This document shows positions 1 to 8,385 of a stretch of DNA of 64,000 nt, piece by piece; position 1 is the stretch's first letter; the number at the start of each line of letters is the position of its first letter. Source of the stretch: JBFAPK01 sp040676675. GTDB lineage: Bacteria; Actinomycetota; Actinomycetes; Mycobacteriales; Micromonosporaceae. The DNA lies in the NCBI RefSeq assembly GCF_040676675.1, contig NZ_JBFAPK010000038.1, positions 1-64,000 of the forward strand, given 5' to 3'. The notes beneath the pieces are model-generated. The model was not told the DNA's origin. It saw only the letters and a list, made by a program, of their open reading frames with translations, and searched no databases. The translations under genes were made by a program, and so were the position numbers.

Positions 1-61
1 CACCCAGCGAGACCGAGCGAAAGGGCCCGAGCGCCGTGCCGGACACGATCACGTCCCCCGC
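1..61. repeat. left copy of a 61-bp exact direct repeat
   Basis: Bases 1-61 are identical to 10701-10761, which is the 5' untranslated region and first codons of the DinB gene. Identity stops at base 62. The repeat starts at the window edge, so its true left end is unknown. It could be a remnant of a duplicated WYL/DinB locus, a recombination scar, or an assembly artefact. Confidence 0.95.
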
Positions 62-80
62 GCCTCTAGTGTTCAGGTGA
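36..80 (+). pseudogene. truncated 5' fragment of the DinB gene
   Basis: The GTG at 36 reads V-P-D-T-I-T-S-P-A-P-L-V-F-R and then meets a stop at 78-80. The first nine codons match those of the intact DinB gene at 10736, after which the two sequences diverge. This looks like a decapitated second copy. It is too short to make a functional protein. Confidence 0.6.
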
Positions 81-177
81 CGGCTGGGGGGCGGGGGCGG
101 CCCGGGCTCGTGGTGCGCGGGATCGTCCCCGGGCGGGCGGGGCGTCGTCGGGCGTACCCGAAGGTCGCCTCGGCTTG

Positions 178-189
178 TAGCCTCTCGAC
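178..189 (+). promoter_or_regulatory. candidate leaderless promoter -10 (TAGCCT) for the DUF1028 gene
   Basis: TAGCCT at 178-183 fits the actinobacterial -10 pattern TANNNT and is followed by only 6 bases before the GTG at 190. No Shine-Dalgarno sequence precedes that GTG, as expected for a leaderless transcript. No convincing -35 was seen. Confidence 0.4.
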
Positions 190-1023
190 GTGACCTTCTC
201 GATCGTGGCGCGTTCCGCGGACGGCCGGCTGCACGGCGTCGCCGTCGCCAGTAAATTCCTCGCCGCCGGGGCGCTGGTGCCGGCCGCCGAGGCCGAGGTG
301 GGCGCGCTCGCCACCCAGGCGCACGTCAACCTCGCCTACCGGCCGCAGGGCCTGGCGCTGCTGCGTACCGGGGTGGCGGCGGCCGACGTGGTGGCCGGCC
401 TGACGGCCGCCGACCCGGGCCGCGCGCAGCGACAGCTCGGCGTGGTCGGGGCGAGCGGCGACGGCGCCACGTACACCGGTGCCGAGTGCCACGACTGGGC
501 GGGTGGCCAGGCCGGCGACGGCTGGGCGGTCCAGGGCAACATCCTCGCCGGCCCGCACGTCGTCGACGCGATCCGCGACGCCTGGCTCGGCGCCACCCAG
601 CCGCGCTTCGCCGAACGGCTGGTGGCCGCGCTGCTCGCCGGTGACGAGGCCGGGGGCGACCGGCGTGGTCGGCAGAGCGCCGGGCTGCTGGTGGTCGCCA
701 AGGGAGCCGGGTACGCGGGCACCAGCGACGTCCTGGTCGACCTGCGCGTGGACGACCACCCCGATCCGGTACGCGAGCTGCGCCGGCTGCTGGACATCCA
801 CACCATGCTGTTCGAGCGCCCCGACCCGGCGACCCTGCTCGACCTGGACGGGGAGTTGGCCGGCGAGGTGTCGCGGTTGCTGGCCGAGGCCGGGTACCCG
901 GTCGGCGCGGGCGGTGTCGACGGCGCGCTCGCGTCCTGGGCCGGGGTGGAGAACCTGGAGGAGCGGATCGTGCCGGGCCGGATCGACCCGCTGGTCCTGG
1001 CCCACCTGCGCGCCCGCACCTGA
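190..1023 (+). CDS. DUF1028 family Ntn-hydrolase-like protein
   Basis: A 277-residue protein that matches the DUF1028 family from its N-terminus (TFSIVARSADGRLHGVAVAS), with the family's typical GDGATYTG and GWAVQGNILAG blocks near residues 94-120. DUF1028 proteins adopt an N-terminal-nucleophile hydrolase fold, but their substrate is unknown. The C-terminal ~70 residues resemble the peptidoglycan-binding-like extension found in some members. No signal peptide is visible, so it is probably cytoplasmic. The start is GTG, chosen because the family consensus begins there. The gene stands alone, with the next gene convergent. Confidence 0.85.
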   Translation: MTFSIVARSADGRLHGVAVASKFLAAGALVPAAEAEVGALATQAHVNLAYRPQGLALLRTGVAAADVVAGLTAADPGRAQRQLGVVGASGDGATYTGAECHDWAGGQAGDGWAVQGNILAGPHVVDAIRDAWLGATQPRFAERLVAALLAGDEAGGDRRGRQSAGLLVVAKGAGYAGTSDVLVDLRVDDHPDPVRELRRLLDIHTMLFERPDPATLLDLDGELAGEVSRLLAEAGYPVGAGGVDGALASWAGVENLEERIVPGRIDPLVLAHLRART

Positions 1024-1055
1024 GACCGCGTGAAAGGTCCTTGCGGACCCGCCGA

Positions 1056-1589
1056 TCAGTCGTCGATGTCGTACTCGGATTCGTCGACGAGGCCCGACAC
1101 GAAGGTCTCGAAGTCGGGGGCGAGGACCGTGATTTGGTAGTTCCGCTCCTGGTCGACGTGTACGACGGCCGGCTCACCGGGCGATCGGTAGTCGAGGGCG
1201 ACCATGTCGTGACCCGCCGACGGACAGTCGGCGATGTAGATGCCGATGTCGGGGTAGCCCCATTCCGCTACCCAGAACGTGCTGCCGAACTCGCCGCAAA
1301 GGCTGAACCGAGCAGTTCGACCGATCGCCGCCAGCGTGTGGACGCCAACATGGTCCTCAGCCCAGGAGGTCCTACCCCGTGCGGGGTGGGCGTCACGGGC
1401 GAACAGGCCGCCGTTGTGTCGCCGGGCCAGGTCGACGTACGCGCTGGGCAACTGGTATCCGAGCTGCGCTTCCACCGCTCGCAAAACGTCGTCGGTTAGC
1501 GGGTCCTCCAACGGGCCGGACTTGTCGAAGACAGCTGCTGGATCGAGCACGGGTCGACGGTAGTCGGTTGGCGTCCGGTAGCCCATCAT
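1056..1589 (-). CDS. SMI1/KNR4 (SUKH) family protein
   Basis: A 177-residue acidic protein with the SUKH pattern: LTDDVLRAVEAQLGYQLPSAYVDLARRHNGG near residues 31-61, a later FGSTFWVAEWGYPD block, and an MVALDYRSPGEPAVVHVDQE strand around 130-150. SUKH proteins are often immunity proteins to polymorphic toxins, and others have housekeeping roles. No toxin gene is adjacent, and the large T7SS toxin is 30 kb away, so this is an orphan. Two consecutive ATG codons lie at the start. It diverges from the XRE regulator across about 170 bases. Confidence 0.8.
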   Translation of the reverse strand: MMGYRTPTDYRRPVLDPAAVFDKSGPLEDPLTDDVLRAVEAQLGYQLPSAYVDLARRHNGGLFARDAHPARGRTSWAEDHVGVHTLAAIGRTARFSLCGEFGSTFWVAEWGYPDIGIYIADCPSAGHDMVALDYRSPGEPAVVHVDQERNYQITVLAPDFETFVSGLVDESEYDIDD

Positions 1590-1760
1590 TCGACTGACGA
1601 GGGCGGGCTACCGCGATGCGGGGCGGCCTGATCAGCACGAGCGGCGAACGGGTCAGCTTTCGACCACACTCCGCAATCGTCGCGGTGTACCGTCCGAAGT
1701 AGGCGGTGTGCCGGGTGACGGTTGGCCGCCCACCCAGACCTCTACCTGGGAGATCCCATC

Positions 1761-2948
1761 ATGGCCAGTACCGCCATCGGCACTCGGATCTCGGCCCTGC
1801 GCCGTCGGCGCCGCATGTCGCAGCGGGAGCTTGCCGAGGCGGCAGGCGTATCGGTCGACATCATCAGAAAGCTGGAGCAGGGACAGCGTACGACCGCCCG
1901 GCTTGAGACGGTCGCCGCCCTCGCTCACGCCCTGGACGTGAGCCCCGCAGAGCTGCTGCGACCGCATCGCGGGCTGGTGACGGGCGCGGAGGACGGCGAG
2001 GTCGGCGCCATCCGCCGTGCGGTCCTGGGCGTCCGGGCAGCCGCCGAGGAGCCACCCGCCCTGCCCGTGCTCCGGCGAGCGACCGCCGAACTCTGGCAGC
2101 TCTACTGGGCCGGCCGGTACGCCCAGCTCGCGCGCTCCCTGCCCGAGCGGATCACGCAGGCACGGGCGCTTGCCCGCGAGGCGAACGAATCCTCGGCCGC
2201 GTACGCGCTGCTCGCCGAGCTGTTGCAGATGACCGCGAGCCTGCTCGCCCACCTCGCACACGAGGACTTGGCCCATCTCGCCCTCGCCGAGGCGATGCGG
2301 GCGGCCGAGGCGTCCGGCGACGAGTTGCTGCACGCCGCCCACCAGGCGACCCGGTCGTGGGTGCTCTCCAGGCAGGGCCTGTGGGCGGAGGCGGAGCAGG
2401 TCGCGGTGGAGACTGCCGCCACGATCGAGCCCACCCTGTCTCGGGCGGCACCGGATCAGGTGGCGGTCTGGGGCGAGCTGCTGCGGTATGGGACGACGGC
2501 AGTGGCACGGTCGGGCCGACAGTCGGAGGCGCAGACGCTTCTGGGAATGGTGACGGCTGCCGCGGCTCGCATGGGTGGCGACGTGCCCACGAAGTACCTG
2601 GGACTGGCGTTCGGACCGACGGTGGCCGCCATGAAGGCCGTCGACGTGGCCATCGCCGCCGACCGCCCTCGGCAGGCGATCAAGCTTGCCGAGCGGGTGG
2701 AGCACCCCGAGGTGCTGCCCACGGCGATGCACGCCCGGTACCTGCTCAATGTGGCGTGGGCGTACGCGGCGGATTGGCGCAGTCAGGACGCGGTGGACGT
2801 GCTGCGACGGGTGGAGGCGCTGGCGCCGGAGATGATGCAACACCAGACCATCGCGCGGTCGATCGTCGGAGAGCTACTGCCGCGCCGCAACCGCCAGCGA
2901 CTGCCTGGCCTGGTGGCTCTCGCCGACCGGATGGGCGTCAGCGGGTAG
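1761..2948 (+). CDS. XRE-family HTH transcriptional regulator with TPR-like C-terminus
   Basis: The protein has 395 residues. A helix-turn-helix domain covers residues 5-60 (IGTRISALRRRRRMSQRELA, then AAGVSVDIIRKLEQG). A long alanine-rich helical region of TPR-like repeats follows, a layout common in actinobacterial regulators that pair with small downstream genes. The ATG at 1761 is preferred over an upstream in-frame start at 1722 because GGGAG lies 8-9 bases before it and the HTH begins immediately after. A coupled set of small genes follows in the same direction after a 270-base gap. Confidence 0.85.
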   Translation: MASTAIGTRISALRRRRRMSQRELAEAAGVSVDIIRKLEQGQRTTARLETVAALAHALDVSPAELLRPHRGLVTGAEDGEVGAIRRAVLGVRAAAEEPPALPVLRRATAELWQLYWAGRYAQLARSLPERITQARALAREANESSAAYALLAELLQMTASLLAHLAHEDLAHLALAEAMRAAEASGDELLHAAHQATRSWVLSRQGLWAEAEQVAVETAATIEPTLSRAAPDQVAVWGELLRYGTTAVARSGRQSEAQTLLGMVTAAAARMGGDVPTKYLGLAFGPTVAAMKAVDVAIAADRPRQAIKLAERVEHPEVLPTAMHARYLLNVAWAYAADWRSQDAVDVLRRVEALAPEMMQHQTIARSIVGELLPRRNRQRLPGLVALADRMGVSG

Positions 2949-3220
2949 GACATCACGTCCGCGCAGGTCAGGGAGGCTCTGCCCGACTAGGGCGTCACGT
3001 ATCACTACAGATGCCGACCGCGTCTTTACGGTGCGTAGCGGGACGTGGTGAACAGGCAGTTCCCACCGGTGCCGGCATGTTCGCCGCGTCCCCTCCCAGT
3101 CGGGCGCTGCCGCCGGTTTCCCCCGAGGTGCCGCGCCCGTCCACGGGGCGCGGCGGTCGATCTCGGTCACCATTCCTCCGGCCGTCGCGCCCCCCCTGAC
3201 GACCCGAGGTGATGCGATCA

Positions 3221-3418
3221 ATGGGACTGTGGTTCCCGAAGCGGCTGCCCGGCGAGGAGAGAACGCGGCCGAGACCGAAACCAATACCGAAACCGCCTGA
3301 TCCGAAGCCCGAGGAGAAACCCAAACCGGAGACGGCCTCGTACGTCGTGGTGCTGCTGCGCGAAACCGCCTGGGTCCTCGGCGGCCTCTGCCTGCTGATG
3401 GTGCTGCCGTGGCCGTGA
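3221..3418 (+). CDS. small single-pass membrane protein
   Basis: A 65-residue protein with a charged, Pro/Lys-rich cytoplasmic half (PKPIPKPPDPKPEEKPKPE) and one hydrophobic segment near the end (YVVVLL, then WVLGGLCLLMVLPW). The ATG at 3221 is chosen because GAGGTGA lies about 8 bases upstream. Earlier in-frame starts at 3209 and 3212 overlap that site. It overlaps the next gene by 10 bases, so translation is probably coupled. Function unknown; the position suggests an accessory of the XRE-regulated unit. Confidence 0.65.
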   Translation: MGLWFPKRLPGEERTRPRPKPIPKPPDPKPEEKPKPETASYVVVLLRETAWVLGGLCLLMVLPWP

Positions 3419-3663
3419 CCGGACACGACCCGAAGCGGCCGGAGTGGATGTGCGACACCTGCCCGCCCGCCACCGAATGGCCATGCTCGCCGGCGAAGGT
3501 CAGACTGGGTGAGCGGTACCGCGACAGCCTCGGCCTGGCGATGCACATGCGGTACATGCTGGACCTTGCCGCAAAGGACCTGGCCGATCTCGATCCGAGG
3601 CTCAACCCGAGTCAGCTGCACGAGCGCTTCATCGGGTGGACCCGGCCGGAGAGACCGCGGTGA
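3409..3663 (+). CDS. small conserved hypothetical protein
   Basis: An 84-residue protein with a Cys pair (MCDTCPP), a third Cys in WPCSP, and a helical C-terminus (LGERYRDSLGLAMHMRYMLDLAAKDL). The paired cysteines could bind a metal, but this is unproven. It starts at a GTG inside the previous gene and ends by GTGA overlap with the next reading frame, so the small genes form a tight translational unit. I do not recognise its function. Confidence 0.65.
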   Translation: MAVTGHDPKRPEWMCDTCPPATEWPCSPAKVRLGERYRDSLGLAMHMRYMLDLAAKDLADLDPRLNPSQLHERFIGWTRPERPR

Positions 3664-3843
3664 TCCCCGGCTCTGGCGACGTGGTGCGGGTCGACCGGAC
3701 CGTCAGCGTGCAGTTCGTCGACCCGTTCCTGTTCCGCGTGATCCGGCTGCCGACCTGGGAGACCTACCACGGCTGGATCTGGCTGGAGGGGTACGTGCTC
3801 GGCAGGAACGGCGCGGCCGGCGCCCGGCGGCTACCGGCGCTGA
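3660..3843 (+). pseudogene. frameshifted or truncated third member of the small-gene cassette
   Basis: The GTG at 3660 overlaps the preceding stop (GTGA). The first ~55 codons read as a real protein with VSVQF, LFRVIRLPTWETYHGWIWL and EGYVLGR blocks. Beyond about 3825 the frame becomes Arg/Gly-rich and runs to 4421 straight across the DUF4240 gene in another frame, which is implausible. A +1 shift near 3830 would end at the TGA at 3841-3843. I interpret this as a gene whose 3' end was lost or frameshifted. A sequencing error is the alternative. Confidence 0.5.
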
Positions 3844-3945
3844 CCCGCGACACGCCCCTTCACGCGCGCTCGACGGCAGGTCACCGCCCTTCCTGGGTAC
3901 GAGGGCTCGCCGAGATTGTCACAGCGGTGCCGGAGACTCCTCGGC

Positions 3946-4551
3946 GTGGACGAGGATGGGTTCTGGCAGGTGGTGGAGCGGGCCCGAGCGGCGGCCGGTC
4001 CGGCGGCGGACCTGGCCCGCCGGGACGGCCGACCGAGCGCGGTGACCGACGCCCTGGTGGTGGAGTTGGCCCGGCTGCCGCTGCCGGAGATCGTGGCGTT
4101 CGACCGGCGGCTCGACGACGTCCTCGACCGGGCCGACACCTGGGATCTCGCGGCGGCGTGCTGGGTCATCGAGCACGGCTTCCTCTCCGACGACGGATTC
4201 TCCGACTTCCGGGCGGGGCTCGTCGGCTTCGGCCGCAGCGGGTTCGAGGCCGTCGTGGCCGAGCCGGACGCGCTCGCCGCGCATCCCGCCGTACGGGAGA
4301 TCGGCGCGTCGGCCGGGCACGGCCTCTGGATCGGCGACGAGCAGTTCCTGTACGCGGCGCATCGGGCGTACGAGCAACTCACCGGCGATCCCGACGCGTT
4401 CTGGGACGCCGCCGCCGCTGACGGGGACCCGGCCCGACCCGCCGGTGGCCCGGAACCTTCCGACGAGCGCTGGGATCTTCGTGACGAGGAGGAGTGGCGA
4501 AGGAGGCTACCCCGGCTCGCCGCGCGCTTCCTCGCCCACCGGCTCGGCTAG
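3946..4551 (+). CDS. DUF4240 domain-containing protein
   Basis: The protein has 201 residues and starts V-D-E-D-G-F-W, the typical DUF4240 opening. The family blocks WDLAAACWVIEHGFLSDDGF and FSDFRAGLVGFG lie near residues 65-100. GTG at 3946 is preferred over TTG at 3916 because GGAGA lies about 10 bases upstream and the family consensus begins there. DUF4240 proteins are cytoplasmic and of unknown function. The gene starts where the broken small gene ends, which suggests a deletion joined the two. Confidence 0.75.
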   Translation: MDEDGFWQVVERARAAAGPAADLARRDGRPSAVTDALVVELARLPLPEIVAFDRRLDDVLDRADTWDLAAACWVIEHGFLSDDGFSDFRAGLVGFGRSGFEAVVAEPDALAAHPAVREIGASAGHGLWIGDEQFLYAAHRAYEQLTGDPDAFWDAAAADGDPARPAGGPEPSDERWDLRDEEEWRRRLPRLAARFLAHRLG

Positions 4552-4559
4552 GCCGCGTC

Positions 4560-5204
4560 CTAGACGCCCGGCACCACCGACCCGTTCGCCGCGCCGGTCG
4601 CCGCGGAGCCGCTTCCGGTGACGCGTCCGGCTGCGGGTTCTCCGGCCGGGTCGATCCGGTGCGACCACCGGCCCGTGCGCCGGAAGTGGTCTTCGAGGTC
4701 GGCCCGCCGGGCGTACATGAAATAGCCGGTGACCGAACGCCCGTCCTTGCGGGCGTAGTCGTGCAGCCGCCCGTACTCCTGGAAGCCCAGGCGCTGCCAG
4801 AGCCGCATCGGGCCGTCGTCACGCACTTCGAGCGTGAGGATGTCGCAACCCATCTCGGCCGTCGCCCGGAGGGCCTCCGCGAAGCCCGTGTCGAGAAACC
4901 GGCCACGGTGGTCCGGGTGGATCACGCAACGGCGCAGGTCCACGACGTGCCGGCGACCGGGCTGCGGCGCCCGGGCGAGGGTGACCATACCGATGACCCG
5001 CTCCCCCTCGCCGCGCACGAGCAGCAGCCTGACCGCGCCCCGACGCAGTTCCTCGTCGAAGGCCCGCATCAACGCGAGTCCGTCCTCGTCGTTGAGCGGT
5101 TCGTTGAAGCCGAGGTTCCGCTCCTGGACGGCCACCCCGTTCATCAGGTCGAGCATTTCGCGCATGTCCCTGGCGGACAGCGCCTTCGGCCACTCAAGCC
5201 TCAT
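4560..5204 (-). CDS. GNAT family N-acetyltransferase
   Basis: A 214-residue protein with a GNAT fold: a central strand (LLLVRGEGERVIGMVTLA), the acetyl-CoA loop region RRCVIHPDHRGRFLDTGFAEAL at about residues 90-111, then MRLWQRLGFQEYGRL, a standard late-GNAT motif. The last ~35 residues are a Gly/Ala-rich tail. It lies 18 bases downstream of the nitric oxide synthase gene on the same strand, so the two are almost certainly co-transcribed. Its substrate is unknown; by context it may modify an amino acid-derived product or protect the cell from it. Confidence 0.8.
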   Translation of the reverse strand: MRLEWPKALSARDMREMLDLMNGVAVQERNLGFNEPLNDEDGLALMRAFDEELRRGAVRLLLVRGEGERVIGMVTLARAPQPGRRHVVDLRRCVIHPDHRGRFLDTGFAEALRATAEMGCDILTLEVRDDGPMRLWQRLGFQEYGRLHDYARKDGRSVTGYFMYARRADLEDHFRRTGRWSHRIDPAGEPAAGRVTGSGSAATGAANGSVVPGV

Positions 5205-5222
5205 CGAAGCCTCCCGACGTCG

Positions 5223-6395
5223 TCAGATATCGGCCGCGCCGGAGCGCATCGCGTGCGGGCACGCGTCCGCCGCCTGCTGTCGGACGAAATTGGGCCGAAC
5301 ATCGAAGTCCGGCGGGTCGAAGGTGCGGTGGAACGCCGGTGTCGTGCTGCTCGACAGCGGCGGGTTCACCCAGGACCAGTCGGTCGGCACGGTACGCCCC
5401 TGCCGTTCCTCCCGCTCGACGTACTGCACGAAGTGCCGGGCCGCGGTGTGGTGGTCGTACATGCGCACGCCGGCGGCGTTGAAGCTGTGCAGAACGGCGT
5501 AGGTGAGTTCGACCAGAGCCCGATCCTTCCACATCGTGCGATCGTTGGAGGTGTCCAGGCCCATCTTCTCCGCGACGATCGGCAGCTTGTTGTACCGGTC
5601 TTCGTCGCTGAAATTCCGCGCGCCTATTTCGGTGTTCAGGTACCAGCCGGTGAATGGTGCGCAGGTGTAGGTGAGACCGCCCAGTTCCAGCGCCATCTCG
5701 GAGAGCGCGGGATTGGCGTACCATTTCAGCCCCAGTTCCTCGAACCAGGGCAGGTCCGGATGGCGGATCGGAACTTCCAGCGCGGTTCCGGCCGGCACGT
5801 CGTACCATTTCACCCCGTCGTCGGGCGTCGTGACGACAAGTGGCAGAAAATCGTACGGCGTACCCGCACCGCGCCAGCCGAGGCGCTGGACGTGGTCGGT
5901 GAGGTCGGCGGTCGCCGGGTCACCGACCACGCTGCCGTCGGGCTGTCGGTACCCGGCATAGCGGAGCAGGTGCGGATTGGATATCCGGATGGCTCCCCCG
6001 TCCGGGGCGCGGGGCGGAAACACGGATATGACGGCTTCGATCTTCCCCGCGTTGGTCGAGGTGCGGACGTGCTCCCAGCAGGCTTCGGCGATGCTGTCCG
6101 CGCTCGTCCGGTCCCGGAAGTCGAGCAGCTTGAGCGACTTCCAGTGCATGCGCCCCACGCAGCGTGCGTGGTTCCGCCAGGCGAGGCGCGCACCGATGAG
6201 CAGCTCCTCGGCGGTGTGCGTGTACGTACCCGTCTCCTCGATGTCGCGCAACACCTGCGCCCGGCGCTCCGGCGGTATGTGCGAAAGCTCGGGAAGGGCG
6301 AAGAAGTGCTCCGCGCCTCGGCGCACCTGCTCGATCCGATCCCGGGGGGCGGTCGACGGCGACGTACGGGCGGCCCGCTCGGCGGAAGTAGACAA
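5223..6395 (-). CDS. nos: nitric oxide synthase oxygenase
   Basis: A 390-residue bacterial NOS oxygenase lacking a reductase domain, as usual in bacteria. The haem-ligand cysteine is Cys79 in the signature WRNHARCVGR. The arginine/pterin-pocket blocks CAPFTGWYLNTEIGARN and FHRTFDPPDF are intact. The expected reaction is oxidation of L-arginine through N-omega-hydroxyarginine to citrulline and NO, using electrons from a separate reductase. The start is a rare TTG placed 4-5 bases after GGGGAG. It is transcribed with the GNAT gene and diverges from an Fe/2-oxoglutarate hydroxylase gene. A plant-pathogen NOS (TxtD) supplies NO for nitration, so a biosynthetic role is possible. Confidence 0.93.
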   Translation of the reverse strand: MSTSAERAARTSPSTAPRDRIEQVRRGAEHFFALPELSHIPPERRAQVLRDIEETGTYTHTAEELLIGARLAWRNHARCVGRMHWKSLKLLDFRDRTSADSIAEACWEHVRTSTNAGKIEAVISVFPPRAPDGGAIRISNPHLLRYAGYRQPDGSVVGDPATADLTDHVQRLGWRGAGTPYDFLPLVVTTPDDGVKWYDVPAGTALEVPIRHPDLPWFEELGLKWYANPALSEMALELGGLTYTCAPFTGWYLNTEIGARNFSDEDRYNKLPIVAEKMGLDTSNDRTMWKDRALVELTYAVLHSFNAAGVRMYDHHTAARHFVQYVEREERQGRTVPTDWSWVNPPLSSSTTPAFHRTFDPPDFDVRPNFVRQQAADACPHAMRSGAADI

Positions 6396-6810
6396 TGATC
6401 TCCCCAGTCAGGCGCTATTATGTGCAAGGAATCGCGTCGGAAAAGCAATGGAGCCCCGCCCTAATTGCTTCCCTTCCCCGATGCGTCAGATGTCGCGTGT
6501 TGTCTGCGGAGTGTAATGACACAGTGGACGGCCAACAAGGCTGAATTCCGCCTGAGACGTAGATCACACGGCTCTTTGATCGGCTATACCGACGTGCTGT
6601 AATGCAGGCCTCAACCGCCGGGAGCGTCGATTACCAACTCGCGATCCGGAGCGGGCCACCCCACCGACACGCCGCCTTTGGTCCGATTTCAGGGAATTCT
6701 TTGTGCCGTAATCCGTCCGGTTGGTGCAGACGTTACAGTCCCGCCGACCGGGTCGATTCGGGCGATCACCAACAAATTCAGGACGACCCATCCGACGCCA
6801 AGGGGCATTT
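6396..6810. promoter_or_regulatory. 415-base divergent intergenic region between nos and the hydroxylase gene
   Basis: This stretch holds no credible gene and is visibly less GC-rich than its surroundings. It must carry the promoters of both divergent units. A short inverted repeat, GTGT-N4-ACAC, lies at about 6511-6522, and TATACC near 6584 could be a -10. The NOS Shine-Dalgarno (GGGGAG) is at 6400-6405. No regulator gene is adjacent. Confidence 0.6.
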
Positions 6811-7836
6811 ATGCTGACCAGCCCAGCAGCGCCAGGCTCCGAAATCACTCTGCCGGAGTCCGCCAGAGCGGCCGTCATCCGGGCCGCGCACGATCGGGTC
6901 CGCGCCGGAGCGCTCGGCGAGACAGTCCTCCAGCAGCCCGATTGGCGGTTGGCCCAGCCCCTCGCCGAGGCACTTCGCCGGACGCTCACTCCGCCGGTAC
7001 TGGCGCGGGGCTTCGTACTGGTGCCCGGGCTCTTCGCCGACCTGCCCGATCCGGGTCCGACGCCCCGGCACTGGAAGGAGGTCGACCCGGAGCGGAGCGC
7101 CCCCCTCGACGTGGCGCTGGCCCTGGTCGCCGCCGCCCTGGGGCGCGTCTTCGGCTGGACCAACCAGCAGGCCGGGCGGAGCGTCCACAACATACTGCCC
7201 AGTCCGGAACACAGCCACGAGCAGGTCGGCGCGAGCAGTACCGTGCCGCTCGTCTGGCACACCGAGGACGCGTTCCACCCGGAGCGGGCCGACCTGGTGA
7301 TACTGGCCTGCGTCCGCAACCCGGATCTGATCGGCACCCGGCTCGCCGGGATACGCGACGCGGCGGTCACCGACGCGGACCTGGCCCAGCTCGGCCGACC
7401 GCTCCTGGCCATCGAGCCGGACGACAGCTACGGTGCCGGGGCGTCGGCCGGGGCCGTACCGGTGGGCATGTCCACGGTCTGGAACGGTCCCACGGGTCGA
7501 TGCGTCCGGTACGACCCCTCGTACACCCGGCTGATGACCGACGACGCGCGGTTCGTGGCGGCGTTCCGGCGGCTGGAGGGCGCCTTCGAGGCGTGCGGCC
7601 GCGCCGTGGCTCTCGCGCCGGGCGACCTGCTCATCCTGGACAACGACACGATGGTGCACGGGCGCGCCCCCTTCCGCGCCCGGTACGACGGCGGCGATCG
7701 ATGGCTCAAGCGGGTGCTGGTCCGACTGCCGCGTACGCGCCCGGAGCCCGAACGACGGGAGCACGGCTACCACCAGGATCCGGTCTACCCGGACGCCATC
7801 TCGCGGTCCGAGCAATGTGCCCCGGATCACCCTTGA
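6811..7836 (+). CDS. clavaminate synthase-like Fe(II)/2-oxoglutarate hydroxylase (Arg/Asn beta-hydroxylase type)
   Basis: The protein has 341 residues. The iron-binding pair WHTEDAFHP (His, Glu) lies near residue 150 and the distal His is in MVHGRAPF near 290, followed by the 2-oxoglutarate-binding Arg region RWLKRVLVRLPR. The HTED-AFHP form is typical of the VioC/AsnO/clavaminate-synthase group, which hydroxylates the beta-carbon of free Arg or Asn, rather than of taurine dioxygenases. ATG at 6811 follows AGGGGC by 5 bases. It faces NOS across a shared intergenic region. Arginine is the obvious candidate substrate, but that is an inference. Confidence 0.8.
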   Translation: MLTSPAAPGSEITLPESARAAVIRAAHDRVRAGALGETVLQQPDWRLAQPLAEALRRTLTPPVLARGFVLVPGLFADLPDPGPTPRHWKEVDPERSAPLDVALALVAAALGRVFGWTNQQAGRSVHNILPSPEHSHEQVGASSTVPLVWHTEDAFHPERADLVILACVRNPDLIGTRLAGIRDAAVTDADLAQLGRPLLAIEPDDSYGAGASAGAVPVGMSTVWNGPTGRCVRYDPSYTRLMTDDARFVAAFRRLEGAFEACGRAVALAPGDLLILDNDTMVHGRAPFRARYDGGDRWLKRVLVRLPRTRPEPERREHGYHQDPVYPDAISRSEQCAPDHP

Positions 7837-7874
7837 GCCGGTGAATCCGCGCCGGCCGCATCCGTCCTCCTGGT

Positions 7875-8336
7875 GTGGACGACACGATATGGCGAAGGGC
7901 CTCCGAGGCGAGCCTGGTGATCCGTACCGACTTCGCGCACGAGGACGAGTGGACCCGGTTGCGGGCGGCGATCGTCGAGCCGCAGACCGAGGACGAGTTC
8001 GAGGCGCACGTCGAGTTCGTCGACGACCGGGCGTACGAGGGGGTGACCCCGGAGCGGCTGCTGCGCCTCGTACCGGCCGATTCGAGCGAACGGTTCGTCT
8101 TCCTCGTGGACACGGAGACGCTCACGCACCCCGATCGGCCGGTCCTCGTGCTGAACCTGTACGACTGGGTCGAGGGCCTCGAAGACCAGGGCAAGGGACC
8201 ACGCTACGGAGACACGTTCCGGGTGGTCCCGGCTGAGGTGCACTCCGTGGAGGCCAACCTGGCGCTGGCGAACATGGACTGGGAGGAGTTCGCGGACGGC
8301 GTCGACGACGACGGCGTCTTCCGCGGCTTCGAATAG
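7875..8336 (+). CDS. DUF6924-type hypothetical protein
   Basis: A 153-residue acidic protein containing LVIRTDFAHEDEWTRL and a central FVFLVDTETLTHPDRPVLVLNL segment, then FRVVPAEVHSVEANLALANMDWEEFA, matching small actinobacterial proteins labelled DUF6924. No membrane segment or catalytic motif is visible. The GTG start lacks a good ribosome-binding site, so the N-terminus is uncertain. It is convergent with the secreted propeller-like gene, with a strong hairpin between them. Confidence 0.7.
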   Translation: MDDTIWRRASEASLVIRTDFAHEDEWTRLRAAIVEPQTEDEFEAHVEFVDDRAYEGVTPERLLRLVPADSSERFVFLVDTETLTHPDRPVLVLNLYDWVEGLEDQGKGPRYGDTFRVVPAEVHSVEANLALANMDWEEFADGVDDDGVFRGFE

Positions 8337-8337
8337 A

Positions 8338-8380
8338 CCGTACGGCCCGGCACCGGACCTGCCGGTGCCGGGCCGTACGG
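8338..8380. terminator. bidirectional hairpin terminator
   Basis: A perfect 19-bp stem (8338-8356 with 8362-8380) and a 5-base loop lie between two convergent genes, starting 1 base after the stop of the DUF6924 gene and 5 bases from the end of the opposite gene. There is no U-tract, as usual in high-GC actinomycetes. Confidence 0.9.
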
Positions 8381-8385
8381 CGGGG

